Of a stretch of DNA of 64,000 nt, positions 1 through 9,943 are shown piece after piece. Made by a program: the position numbers and the translations under genes. The stretch is from NCBI RefSeq assembly GCF_002575655.3, contig NC_053036.3, forward strand, positions 157,642,627 through 157,706,626, in the 5' to 3' direction. How positions within the stretch are numbered: the first letter of the stretch is position 1; every line of letters starts with the position of its first letter. The DNA comes from Aegilops tauschii subsp. strangulata. Lineage: Eukaryota > Streptophyta > Magnoliopsida > Poales > Poaceae. Below the pieces are notes generated by a model that was given only the letters and a program-made list of their open reading frames with translations, was not told where the DNA came from and did no database searches.

Positions 1-1
1 C

Positions 2-646
2 ACCTGCTCTTCAGCAGGCAACAACCAGATATGTGCCAAGTCGCCACCCGTACCATCGCCTGTGGGTCTCATCACACCCCCGCCGGCACGCGCGCCACAG
101 CCGATTGCTCATCGCAACCCGCTACCGTTGGTGTGGTGCTACTGCTGCAAATCACGCAGAGTCATCCGTCGCGTCTCAACCACAATCCGCAACCCTGGCC
201 GAGTCTTCTACAAATGCCCGAATCATGGGGTAATAATATGTTTAAGTGTTGTTCTGCTGCTTTCAGTTGCTGATTTTTTTAATAGTTTGGTTGATGATCT
301 TCCAATTTGATTCGTGCAGAAAAGGGAAGATTCGTGTGATTTGTATTTCTGGGAAGTTGCTGATGTGGGGGAATGCAACTACGCTGATTATTTGGTTAGC
401 CGAGGAATCCCAATACCAACAGGTTGGGGTGTTGGACAAGTAACTGAAGGAACGGCAGAAGAGGAAGATGCAGAGCAGAAGGTTAAAGATACAGTTCCTC
501 TGATCATGGCCAAGCAACAGCTGCTGAACGGCCTTGACAGCAATGAGGAGATGAAAGAGCTTGTGAAGATAATGGGAAAAATCGATGTGCTATGTAGGAT
601 GATTGTCTCTTTATTTGCAGTGTATGTAGCACTCGTGATGTATTGA
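2..646 (+). CDS. GRF-type zinc-finger protein, 5' end outside window
   Basis: Two exons, 2..229 and 320..646, joined by a GT-AG intron (donor GTAATA, acceptor TGCAG) with phase 0 kept. The frame is open to the left edge, so the start lies outside the window. Exon 1 carries the start of a GRF zinc finger: a C-Y-C-C pair, then a serine-threonine stretch followed by NPGRVFYKCPNHG. Exon 2 continues with a cysteine and an aromatic YFWE. GRF fingers (known family) bind single-stranded nucleic acid in TOP3A, NEIL3 and TTF2, and grass genomes hold many short GRF proteins of unknown role. The C-terminus ends in a hydrophobic segment (MIVSLFAVYVALVMY), possibly a tail anchor. The gene converges on the TNP2-type transposase 490 bp away and may be carried by the same CACTA element; that is inference. 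Confidence 0.6.
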
Positions 647-649
647 GTG

Positions 650-1136
650 GCTACGACATGATCACTTTGCTGAAACTAGTAATGAATGAAACCTGTGTAG
701 CAGGCTGGGCGTAGTGTTGTGAACATCTATTGATTTCTATTAACGGAAATCAGTGGGTATCCCCTTTTGCTCATATAAATAAATAAATAGCAGAGGCCCT
801 GTCGGGTCATCTTTGTTCTCATTCGAAGACGTCGAGCAAATTGCAGTCCAACAGCAAACTATGTCATCAAATTCAAGTTTCACAGCCAAATATGAGTACA
901 ACTAAACAACAATGTCATCATGTTTTAGTTGTCATACAATCACCAAACACAAATCAGCATACATAACAAGTGATGTTCTCACAGCAAAATACTACACAAC
1001 ATGTTCATCAGGTTTCAGTTGTCATAGCAAACACAATTTCACATAGTAGATAAAAAACGTCTTCTCACAGGCAAATACGAAAAAAACAATGTAATCATCA
1101 TCCGCAGCAGCAGCGTCAACATCTTCGCCATGTGTA
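650..1136. other. Convergent 3' flanks of GRF and transposase genes
   Basis: AT-rich non-coding spacer between two convergent genes. It contains two imperfect copies of a short block built on gtcatcatgttttagttgtc (around 910-945 and 1003-1035), so the transposase 3' region has a small internal duplication. No CACTA terminus is visible here. Confidence 0.4.
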
Positions 1137-4100
1137 TCAGTCTGAATCGTAATTCCCCACGGTGTCATCTTCTTCTTCGTCCTCAACGTCCTCGAACGTT
1201 GGCTTCTTCTTGATCAACTCTTGTATGTCCACAGCACGACAGGCAATCTTTTCGCCGGCGTCATTGACGTGATGGTTCTCAAAGATATTAGGAACATCTG
1301 TGTTATCTTGTTCATCAGGAGCAGTGTAAGCATCATCTTGTTGTGCAACTTCATTAAACGAATTCCTCTGCTCAAACCTTTGCAATACTCTCCAGTCATC
1401 GCTACGTGCAAATGTGTCTTCCAAGAAAAATATCTGTGTTGCTTGATTTGCCAAAATAAAAGGCTCGTTGGTCTGGTACGCCGCCTTGACATTGATGGAT
1501 TTGAAATAATCATCAGCTCTGGGTTTTGCGATCCTAGAAAACAGGTTATACCAACGACAGCACAACAGAACCACACACCGATGATCCTCGAAACTGGAGA
1601 TATACTGCAACTGAACAATGTCTGTTATGTTAGCATACATTTCAGTTGTCTCTTTGTCATACATATCCGTGCTCATGATGGCACTGTTTTGTGTCTTCCT
1701 GCCTTCGTCTCGTGCAAGGGTGTTGTAGCGCACATCTCCAACAACGCAAGATTCATAATGTCTTACCCGAGTATCAGGACCCATTGCTAGTGAGTAAAGG
1801 GCATCATCAACTGCCTGCCCATCCTCCCGCATCTTCTTAACCTATGGTTAGAAAATAGACAAGCTGATCATCTTATGTACTCAATATATTAAAAAAAACT
1901 GACAGTGCACTTCAAAAGCTTACATGGTTCTTGAACCATTTCACAAATCCTGCCATAACTACTTCGTCAATGTTTCTTGGATTTTGCGGCAGTAACTCCT
2001 CTTTGTAGATGCTGCACAACATAGTGATCGCGTCAAACATCTAAATATATAAGAATGTGCTGCAAGTTTAGTAGATTACGATGTATAAGCTGCAGTACTG
2101 CACTTACTTGATATAAGGTAGTATCTCAGGACAGTTATTCAACACATACCAAACCATTTTGTCCAAATCTTTAGGTTTGTCCTCTTGTCGACTCTTCCCT
2201 GTAACTCGAACAGAATAATCGAAAACATTGAGCCCGGGATTGTCTTCACCCACCTCTTTGCTAAGCTGATCAGCTGTTTCAATGTATTTTGAGCAGAATG
2301 TCAACGCTTCTGTAGCAATGTAGGCCTCTGCAATGGAACCCTCGGGTCTAGCTCTGTTCCTAACATAGCCCTTGAAAGTGCCTAGCCGCCTTTCAATAGG
2401 GTACATCCAGCCATACTGTACTGGACCTCTAAGTAGTGCCTCATCAGGTAGATGAACAGCCAAATGCACCATCACATCAAAGAAGGCTGGAGGATATATC
2501 TTCTCAAGGTCGCATAGGATAGTTGGTATCTTGTCTCTAAGACGCTCCAAAGCATCTATCCTGATATTCCTACTGCAGAGTTCCCTGAAGAATTGTCCCA
2601 ACTCTGCAACTGCTCTGTATAAGTCAGGGCGGCCCAATCCTCTAAGGATAACAGGTAAAACCCTTTGAAGTAGGACGTGGCAGTCATGAGTTTTCAACCC
2701 TTGTACCTTGTTTCCATCTGCACTGACTCTCTTTTCATGGTTGGAAGCAAATCCATGTGGGAATCTCACACGTGACAAGACCTCGTAGAATTCTTTTCTT
2801 TTTACCTTGTCCAAGACGTACACAGCTGGTGCCATATCCCGTGGTTTACCTTCATCTTGCACCTGCAAATCCTTTTTGATACCCAGGTGTGTCAAATCAA
2901 TCCTAGATTTTAAGGTATCTTTCGTCTTGCCTTCAATATTAAGAAGTGTGCCGATAATGCTGTCACATATATTTTTCTCGATGTGCATCACATCAAGATT
3001 ATGCCGCAGATCCAAATCTTTCCAATGCTCCAAGTCCCACAGAGTGGACCTGCGGGTAAACAATAATCTCTCTTCTACCCTGCCACGCTTCCTTTTCCCG
3101 CTACCATTACCAGGATGGTTTCCTGGTGTAATATGCCTGACCTTCTCTAATTCCACTTGCAACTCATCGATGGTGAGCCTCTTTGGCGCATCACAGTTTT
3201 CATGCTTTGCATTGAACACATGTGTTCGGTATTTTCTAGGATGTGGCTTGTCCTTGGCAAGGAAACGGCGGTGTCCAATGTAACAGATCTTGCTAAGTAT
3301 TGCATATGACAGCGGATTCCTGTCACGGCGAACACATGCATTGTAACCATGTGTCGTTCGCCCTGACATAGTGCCCAAAGCCGGATAATCATGGATGCAC
3401 CAAATTATAACAGCACACAGAAAGAAATCAGCTCGTGGGCTGCTATATAGGTCTCGAGTGAGAACACCCTTCCATAGCTGTTGAAGTTCCTCCACAAGAG
3501 GCTCCATGAACAAATCAAAATCCTTTCCATGACTTTTTGGACCTGGGATGAGCAAGGCCATCATGTAGTTTGATTCTTTGGTGCAGACATTTGGAGGCAT
3601 GTTGTAAGGGATAACAAGCACTGGCCACATGCTATATGTGGCACTCTGGTGGCCAAATGGGTTAAATCCATCTGAAGCTAAGCCAAGTCTAATGTTTCTG
3701 GGGTCAGCAACAAACTCTTTGTGTTTATCATTGAAGCTTTTCCACTCACTACCATGAGATGGATGGCTCATTACATTCTGATCTCTGTACTCCTGGTTCC
3801 TAGAATGCCACAGTACATCCTCTCTTGTTTCAGCATCATGAAACAACCTCTGCAATCTTGGTGTAATTGGAAAATGTCTCAGAACATTATGAGGAATCCT
3901 CTTCACAGCATCACCATCTTTCCATCTTGATGATTTGCATTTCGGGCATTCACTTAAGTTGGCATAATCCTTCCGGAATAGAACACAATTATTGTTACAA
4001 ACATGGATCATATCATATCCAATTCCAACTGCACGAAGGAAATTCTTCATTTTACTGTAGGTGTGTGGCAGCTCAGACGTATCTGGGAAAGATTTGCGGA

Positions 4101-4656
4101 AAGCAGCCAACATCGCATCGAATGATTTGTTGGGCATCCGCTCAGATGTCTTCACCTGAAGAAAGGTGACCATAGCTGAGAATACTGACAGCTTATTTCT
4201 TGGGGTGACAGCAATGTTGCATTGTTCCAACATGCGGGCCCACCGTTTTTCTTCTACAGGTGAAAGTTCACGGAATGCACGAGCATTTCGTAGCATTGTT
4301 TCAATGTTGGTCAAACTCACTGGCTCCGCCACCACCACCTCCTCCTCCTCTTCCAGCCGAGCATCAGGCAGATCAAGATGGTGATCTGCTGCTTCCACGT
4401 AGTCAATAACATTGACATTCACAGCTTCACCATGATGAACCCACCTAGTATATGTGACCGACATCCCATACAAGTGTAGATGATTTTGCACAGTTGACTG
4501 GGGTCTTGTAACTGAATTCATACAACTGCTACACGGGCAGAGCACATCTGATTTCAGACCACCGTACTCAGCTCTGATAAAGTTCATGAAGTTTTCAACC
4601 CCCTCGACATATGCAGCGGAGAATCTTCGAGCAGAAGTTATCCAAGTCATGTCCAT
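1137..4656 (-). CDS. CACTA (En/Spm) TNP2-type transposase with DUF4218 and DUF4216-like regions
   Basis: The main exon, 4656..2104, encodes 850 residues without a stop, starting at an ATG. Residues about 3-75 resemble the transposase-associated domain (cysteine cluster CPCSSC). From about residue 195 follows the TNP2 core, with the acidic motifs SDGFNPFG and LDVMHIEKN expected of the CACTA DDE transposase. Residues about 650-790 match DUF4218 (LKTHDCHVLLQ, YPIERRLGTFKGYV, EAY). Downstream exons 2040..1924 and 1841..1137 join in frame across a clear GT-AG intron. The last exon carries a DUF4216-like stretch (LLCCRWYN, PFILANQATQIFFLED) and an acidic tail. The protein would cut and move a CACTA element by binding its ends. 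One oddity: the visible GTAAGT donor after the first exon and the TTTAG acceptor before 2040 leave the frame one base out. Either the true junction differs or the gene carries an indel, so activity is uncertain. Confidence 0.85.
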
Positions 4657-5570
4657 CTGCTAGACATACAAATTAGTTCTTCTACTAGATATTACAGGAA
4701 AAACATATATGCTTTTTTATGAAGTCCAGAAAGAAAATACCTAGGTCGATGTCTAAAGCTATGGCAAGATATTTGGACGAGCAGATCTAAGTAACGAAAT
4801 ATATGTAAAGCTAATTCAGCAAACAGATTTGAGTGCCAAATTATGGCAGGCTGTTTGAGCAGTCAATGAGCCCGAGCACACAGCCACCGAACTATCGAAG
4901 GCCATCGCAGCAACAAAGATCGAGTATAAAACGGTGTAGAGCTATTTCACCTAACAGATTGGCTACTAGACCATGGCAATCTACGTCACAATAAATATAT
5001 GGTAGGATATTTTAGCAACTAATCGGCCTTGGCATGCCATCTCAGCTAAGCAGATTGAGTGCAGAACAGGGCAAGGAAGCTTCTTAAGCAGAGCATATTG
5101 ACAGTAAACTACTTCGGCAAACAGTGAGATTAACAGCGTCTATCAGCTAACATTCAGCGCTACACCGACATGAACGGGGCCTCAGTCTAGAATGTGCGTA
5201 CCGTGGGAGAAGCGGACCGCCGTGCGTCTCCACACGAACGTCACCAGCGGTGGCGGCGCTGACCGCCGTGCGCCTCCACAAGAACGTAGCCAGAGGTGGC
5301 GGCGCGGCTAGAGGACGGCAGTCTACGAGAGCGTACTGGAGCGAGAGGATCGCCGAACCGCGGCGCCGACGTATCGGCGCGGCGGGGAGGGCGGCTTTGG
5401 CGGAGCGAATGGAGTGGAGGGGGACAGGGGGGAGGGGGTTTGGGGAATATTATTGGCTAGTTGGCCGAAGGACGGTTGAATCGGATTTGGGGGGAATTTT
5501 TGGGTGTGGGGGGGCGGGAGGATTTTCGCGCGGTGGGCGGGGGGAGTTTGGCGCATGGTCGGTTTCTCCA
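4657..5570 (-). promoter_or_regulatory. Upstream region of the TNP2-type gene
   Basis: An AT-rich 500 bp (4657-5160), probably leader or intron, is followed by a GC-rich, CpG-rich block (5200-5550) that resembles a plant promoter or first exon for the leftward transposase gene. I see no convincing TATA box. The open frames on both strands inside the GC-rich block look like composition effects. Confidence 0.25.
5215..5306. repeat. 46-bp tandem duplication
   Basis: Two adjacent copies starting at 5215 and 5261, each opening with gaccgccgtgcg and closing with ggtggcggcgc, with a few substitutions. It lies in the GC-rich block upstream of the transposase. Confidence 0.75.
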
Positions 5571-5864
5571 AGTGCAGTCCCACGTGTCAGTGAAGAGGCA
5601 AGCCGAAGCGCGTTCCGTTTGCGTGAGCCGTGTGCAGGACCGAACGTGTGTGGGGTGCAATGCGACCGCGACATGAGTGATGTGAGTGTACCTCCTTTTT
5701 TCCTTTTAAACTAGGTGCTTCGCCCCCTAAAAAAAATTGTTGCTTCGCGCGATCCATCGACACTACTACTAGTAATCCGGTAATCCCGACTAAAACGGCG
5801 CGGCCGGGTCTTTTCCCGCGCGATATGCTGGGAGGTTGGCTTAGTTGGGTTTTTTAGGACGAGT

Positions 5865-6060
5865 AATGCTACACCTACGTAATCCCAGTTACGTAATTAA
5901 CGTAATGTGAAATGTGTGAGCTGTTGATTGTAGATTGGGAGGAGGGAGGGGCCCACCACCATGAAAATCAGGGGAGGAGAGAGAGAGGCAATTTACTTTA
6001 ACCCTTTCGTAGGTTCCCGGTAGATGTAGAAAGATGTGAAATGCGTGAATGTGTAGTGGA
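5865..6060. mobile_element. MITE-like repeat, copy 1
   Basis: Begins with agtaatgctacacctacgta and runs through a ggcccacc / gaaaatcagggg block to a purine-rich tract. The same order of blocks recurs at 11560-11740, and the opening motif recurs near 60348. This is a dispersed short element with no coding capacity. Exact ends were not resolved. Confidence 0.4.
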
Positions 6061-6150
6061 CGTACTATTGGAGTGCCTAAGATAATTTGTGTATGTATAG
6101 ACCCTATGTGTTTATTTTACTTCGCATGTTAGATTTGTCTCGGTTCAATA

Positions 6151-6347
6151 AAAAGCAGAGTTGGTGATGATGGTGTGCCTGTCATCCTGCAATATAGACC
6201 GTCCGATCTATATCTAACGGATAGGAAGGAAACTATGACAATTTACCCGCACTCCTCTCCACATTTGCAGATAAGGCTTTCCCTCGTTCATCCTTTTCTC
6301 CCATAAGATCTTGATCTTCCGTGCAATGCACGGGCATCTTACTAGTA
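6151..6347 (-). mobile_element. Dispersed ~200-bp repeat, inverted copy
   Basis: The reverse complement of this block aligns along its length to 13141-13370. Both share actagtaagatgcccgtgc at one end, then gagaaaaggatgaacgaggg, tttgcaaatgtggagagg and caggcacaccatcatcacc. It is non-coding and probably a MITE or a fragment of a larger DNA transposon. Confidence 0.6.
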
Positions 6348-6720
6348 CTCCTACAATATGTATATTATTGTGAAAGTTCATATACACTGGCCGAGATTAA
6401 TGCAAACACGGCAGATTTTCATTACATTTCGAACTTTTATAGGACAGAAAAATAAAAGAAACCCGACCCTAAACCTATTCTATGGCGGCGACCGACGTCC
6501 TCCATCTGCGATCTCTATGTACGGGGGCGGGGTTCAAGACCCGTGAAGTGAAGGTGCGGTCTCCGGCGAGGAAGAGTAGAACACGGGATACGGACCGGCC
6601 AGTTGGCACACCATGCCTTGCCGCCTCCCATGCCCTACTCATCCTTGGAGGAGTCCCCGACCTCGGCGGTGCCAGACGTTAGACGGCGGCAAGTAGGACG
6701 CGTGGCTGACGGTGCTCCCA

Positions 6721-6945
6721 TCGTCGGCCGCCAGCGTGGCCACCGCTTGTGCGGTCGCCTCCGCGTCCGGCTACACCGCTATTGCGTCGCGAGAGGCGAC
6801 TTGAGCGAGGGCGGCGACCTCGAGCTTCATCCCCGAAGACAAGCTCTCCCGCAGAGCGTTCACACTTGGGGTCATGGCGGATGTGGTGCCAGGTAGGAGG
6901 ACGATGCGCTATGGTGTGGAGGTTAGCTGGGCGTTGCCGCTTTAA
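6721..6945 (+). pseudogene. Alanine-rich coding remnant
   Basis: A GC-rich frame encoding an Ala/Ser-rich stretch, broken by TGA at 6802-6804 and closed by TAA at 6943. The composition resembles the other Ala-rich plant ORFs in this window (9387, 36315, 50136). I do not recognise the family, and no start is evident. It could be chance in GC-rich DNA. Confidence 0.2.
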
Positions 6946-7262
6946 GTAGCCGGAGTTGGTTCCTCGGCACCGAGCCTCTTAACGACGACATACAAACGGA
7001 CGGCATGAATGCGGGCAGCTGGCACCGGCTGGGAACGCACCGCGTGACGCCGCGAGGGACGAGGGTTTTGGTGTGCCAGGCTAGTCAGCTGCGGTCGTGG
7101 CAACGTTGGAGATGCCCTTTGCTCACATGCGATCCCCGCATGTCATTGAAAAAGCAAGACGACCCGACATGGTCTCAGGTCCAGAGGATGCAGTTGGCTG
7201 CGCTACACCACTCTGCGGACGTGTTGCGGCGCCCCGTGCATCCTCGACGAGCCAGGTGTTGG

Positions 7263-7630
7263 GGTGTGTTTGGATTGTGGCCAAAGTGCACCTTACCAAA
7301 ATTTTGGTCATGACCCAAAGATTGGTCTTTGTTTGGATGGTTGCCATTTTTTGGCATGCCAATGAACTCTAGCCAACTCTAGTTCATTTTTCTTGCCAAT
7401 GTCGGCCAAATCATGGGCAACCAATACCTCAACCAAAATTTTGGTCATGGCCCAAAGATTGGTCTTTGTTTGGATGGTTGCCATTTCTTTGGCATGCCAA
7501 TGAACTCTAGCCAACTCTAGTTCATTTTTCTTGCCAATGTCGGACAAATCATGGGCAACCAATACCTCAACCAAAATTTTGGCTACCCAATGCTTTGATG
7601 GGGCAACCTTGGGCACAAACCAAACATACC
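7263..7630. mobile_element. MITE with internal tandem duplication
   Basis: The ends are imperfect inverted repeats of about 24 bp (ggtgtgtttggattgtggcc and the complement of ggcacaaaccaaacatacc). They are flanked by the same 5 bases, GTTGG, at 7258-7262 and 7631-7635. Inside, a ~137-bp unit (starting about 7296, 7433 and partly 7571) is present twice plus a fragment. The apparent long minus-strand frame across it is only the repeat. The superfamily is not assigned. Confidence 0.65.
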
Positions 7631-8285
7631 GTTGGTCGTGCCACAGCACTAACGCCACCCTCAGCACACTGAAACCGACCGTGTCTAGCGACGATATGAG
7701 CATGTCGCTCACCGCGGTCGCCGTGTCCAGAGGCGGTGCTGGAGCTGCGCCCCGTTGTTGGCCCCAACGACCCACATGAACGGTTGTCGGTGGCGAGGAG
7801 GTCGTGGGCGAGCTCCTCCATTGGACTAGTCTGCACTACGTCGTCCCGACGGGTGTGCCCCACATGTCGGTTTCCCTGTTTTCCCGGCCATATTCGAGCG
7901 TCAGTGCTCCGCGTTGCGCATTAGGCCTTTCACTATGTAGGCCAAGCGAGACAACTTATTGTTTATTTGAGCCGTTCAAGTATAATCATGTGGCGTTTGC
8001 TTATTTCTCATTCCTCTCCAACCCTCTTCTCCATCGATCATGTCGCCCTCCAGTCGAGTCCATCCTCTCGCATGCCTCATTTGAACATTCTGCCGAGTAT
8101 CATTCGCATGTACCCACCCCTAGTACTCTTTCAATAGATCTCCGGACCCCGAGATGAAATCGAGAGGGAACGAGTGGGGGCACGTGATACCTAAGGCGGA
8201 TTCAAAATTTTTAATCGGTGATCATAGCATCCGCAAATCATATATAAAGGGCATTCAATGTTCGTTTCGTTTTTGAACGTACAAT

Positions 8286-8700
8286 ATACTCCCGCTATCC
8301 TTTCTAGTTTACATAAAGTTTTATGTGTAGTCAAAGTATCTCTACTTTGATCAAAAAGGTATCAACATTCAACAACGCCCAATCAATATTGTTAGATTCG
8401 TACTTACTCCTAGATTTGTACTCGAGATAGTTTCCAATTTGACTATTGACAAGATTAATAGTACATGAGATGTATAATTTGAAAATTATATCATTGGAAA
8501 CTCCTTTCACATACGAATTTGACCGTATGCTTGTAAGTTGCATGTCATATATTATTACTCTAACATTTGGTCAAAGTTAGCCTCGAAAAACGCATTAGAC
8601 CCTGTATGCTTTGTGTAAGTTGCATGTCATATATTATTACTCTAACATTTGTGTAAGTTGCATGTCATATATTATTACTCTAACATTTGGTCAAAGTAGT
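8286..8700. mobile_element. Stowaway-like (Tc1/mariner) MITE, degenerate
   Basis: Starts with a degenerate tactccc end and contains sequence typical of grass Stowaway elements (aaattatatcattggaaac, ggtcaaagt). The right inverted end has been disturbed by a local tandem duplication. Confidence 0.4.
8533..8698. repeat. Triplicated ~38-bp motif
   Basis: gtaagttgcatgtcatatat and the following attactctaacattt occur three times, starting at 8533, 8615 and 8653. The last two are 38 bp apart. Confidence 0.8.
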
Positions 8701-8845
8701 ATAGTGGAAGTGGATCCTCTGACGTAGGTATCCCTGGCTTACCCTCCCTTTTGGTCACTTACTGGCGGACCCCGTGCTTGCTAGGCCCCGCATGTCAGTT
8801 ACTCAATGGGTTCGGCCACGTCAGGGGATCCTCATCTGTAGTATA

Positions 8846-8885
8846 CTCCCTCTGTTTTTATTTACTCCGCATAAAACGGAGGGAG
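8846..8885. repeat. Minimal Stowaway-like foldback
   Basis: ctccctctgtttt (8846-8858) is the reverse complement, with one mismatch, of aaaacggagggag (8873-8885), with only 14 bp between. These are Stowaway-type terminal sequences with the body deleted. Confidence 0.55.
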
Positions 8886-9386
8886 TGGTGGTATAATAAA
8901 TGACGCGGGCGGGGAAGGGGGGGGACGTCGGTTTGCTCTCAATTGCGGTCCCACAAGCGAGCGAAAACGCAAGACGAAGCGCGTTCCATTCGGTGAGCGA
9001 CGTGGAGGGTCCAGCGTGCCAGGCTGGAACGCGAACGCGACAAGAGCAATGTACAGTCAAAACCGATTGACCGCTCGTCACCGGAACCACTATTCACACC
9101 AGAACCTTCGCTGCTCGGCCTACGCCAGCCACTGCCCTAAAACCACACCAAATCTCCAGCCCATTCCCCCACCTTTCGATCCCCTAGCCCGCATCAAGCG
9201 TCCCCTAGTTCGCCGGAAAGCCAAGGTGCGCCGCAAGATCACTTACTACAAGAGCTGACGCCGGAGCGCCGCGCAGAAATCGCGGTGGCGGTCGGCGCCA
9301 CAGACCTCCGTTCCCAAGCTCGCTTTGCGGCGGGCCAATCCCCGAGTTCTTTGGAGCCAAGCTACGAGGAGGAGGAAGCCGATCCA

Positions 9387-9943
9387 ATGTTCATGGCGGA
9401 GGTCGCGGCGCAGAAGGCCCCCGATGGGTATGAGACGATGGACGTCGACTTCGTGCCGGCGTCCGAGTCCCCCATGGTGCAGGCGGACCAGCGGTTCAAC
9501 ATGGCAATACTAAAGGAGGACCGGGAGGCAGAGGCTCAACTCGACGCGGAGCGCGCACATGCCGCTGCCATCGAGGTTCTCCTGCAGGTGGAACCGGATG
9601 TCGTGGATGTGAACCGGGCGGCGGAGGCTCAACTTGAGGCGAGCGCGCGGATGCCGCTGCCATCGAGGCCCTCCTGCAGGCGGAACCGGACGTCCTGGAC
9701 TTGAACCGGGCGGCAGAGGCTCGACTCGACGCAGAGCGCGCGGATGCCGCTCTCATCGACGCCCTCCTGCAGGCGGAACCGGACGTCCTGGACTTGAACC
9801 GGGCGACGGAGGCTCAACTCGAAGCGGAGCGCGCGGATGCCGCTGCCATCGAGGCCCTCCTGCAGGCGGAACCGGACGTCCTCGACTTGAACCGGGCTGT
9901 GCTCTCGTCCGTGCAGAGCGCCCGCACGCTCCGCTTGAACTAG
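9387..9943 (+). pseudogene. 31-residue-repeat protein gene, frameshifted
   Basis: The coding frame is open upstream to a TAA at 9138, but the first ATG is at 9387, so either the start is there or a 5' exon is missing. From 9519 the gene consists of 93-bp units (9519, 9612, 9704, 9797, with a partial at 9890). Each encodes 31 residues of the type AEAQLEAERADAAAIEALLQ followed by EPDVLDLNR, which predicts an amphipathic, acidic helical repeat. The second unit is 92 bp: one base is missing near 9640, shifting the frame. The frame used from 9701 then runs to TAG at 9941. The family is not recognised. It resembles the other short Ala-rich ORFs of this window only in composition and size. Confidence 0.55.

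Noticed and set aside
1221..1790. 189-codon plus-strand frame
   Set aside because: Antisense shadow of the DUF4216-like exon of the transposase.
5250..5714. 154-codon Gly/Arg-rich frame
   Set aside because: No ATG at its start and pure composition bias in the GC-rich region upstream of the transposase.
7308..7775. 155-codon minus-strand frame with a repeated peptide
   Set aside because: Read through the MITE's internal tandem duplication; not a gene.
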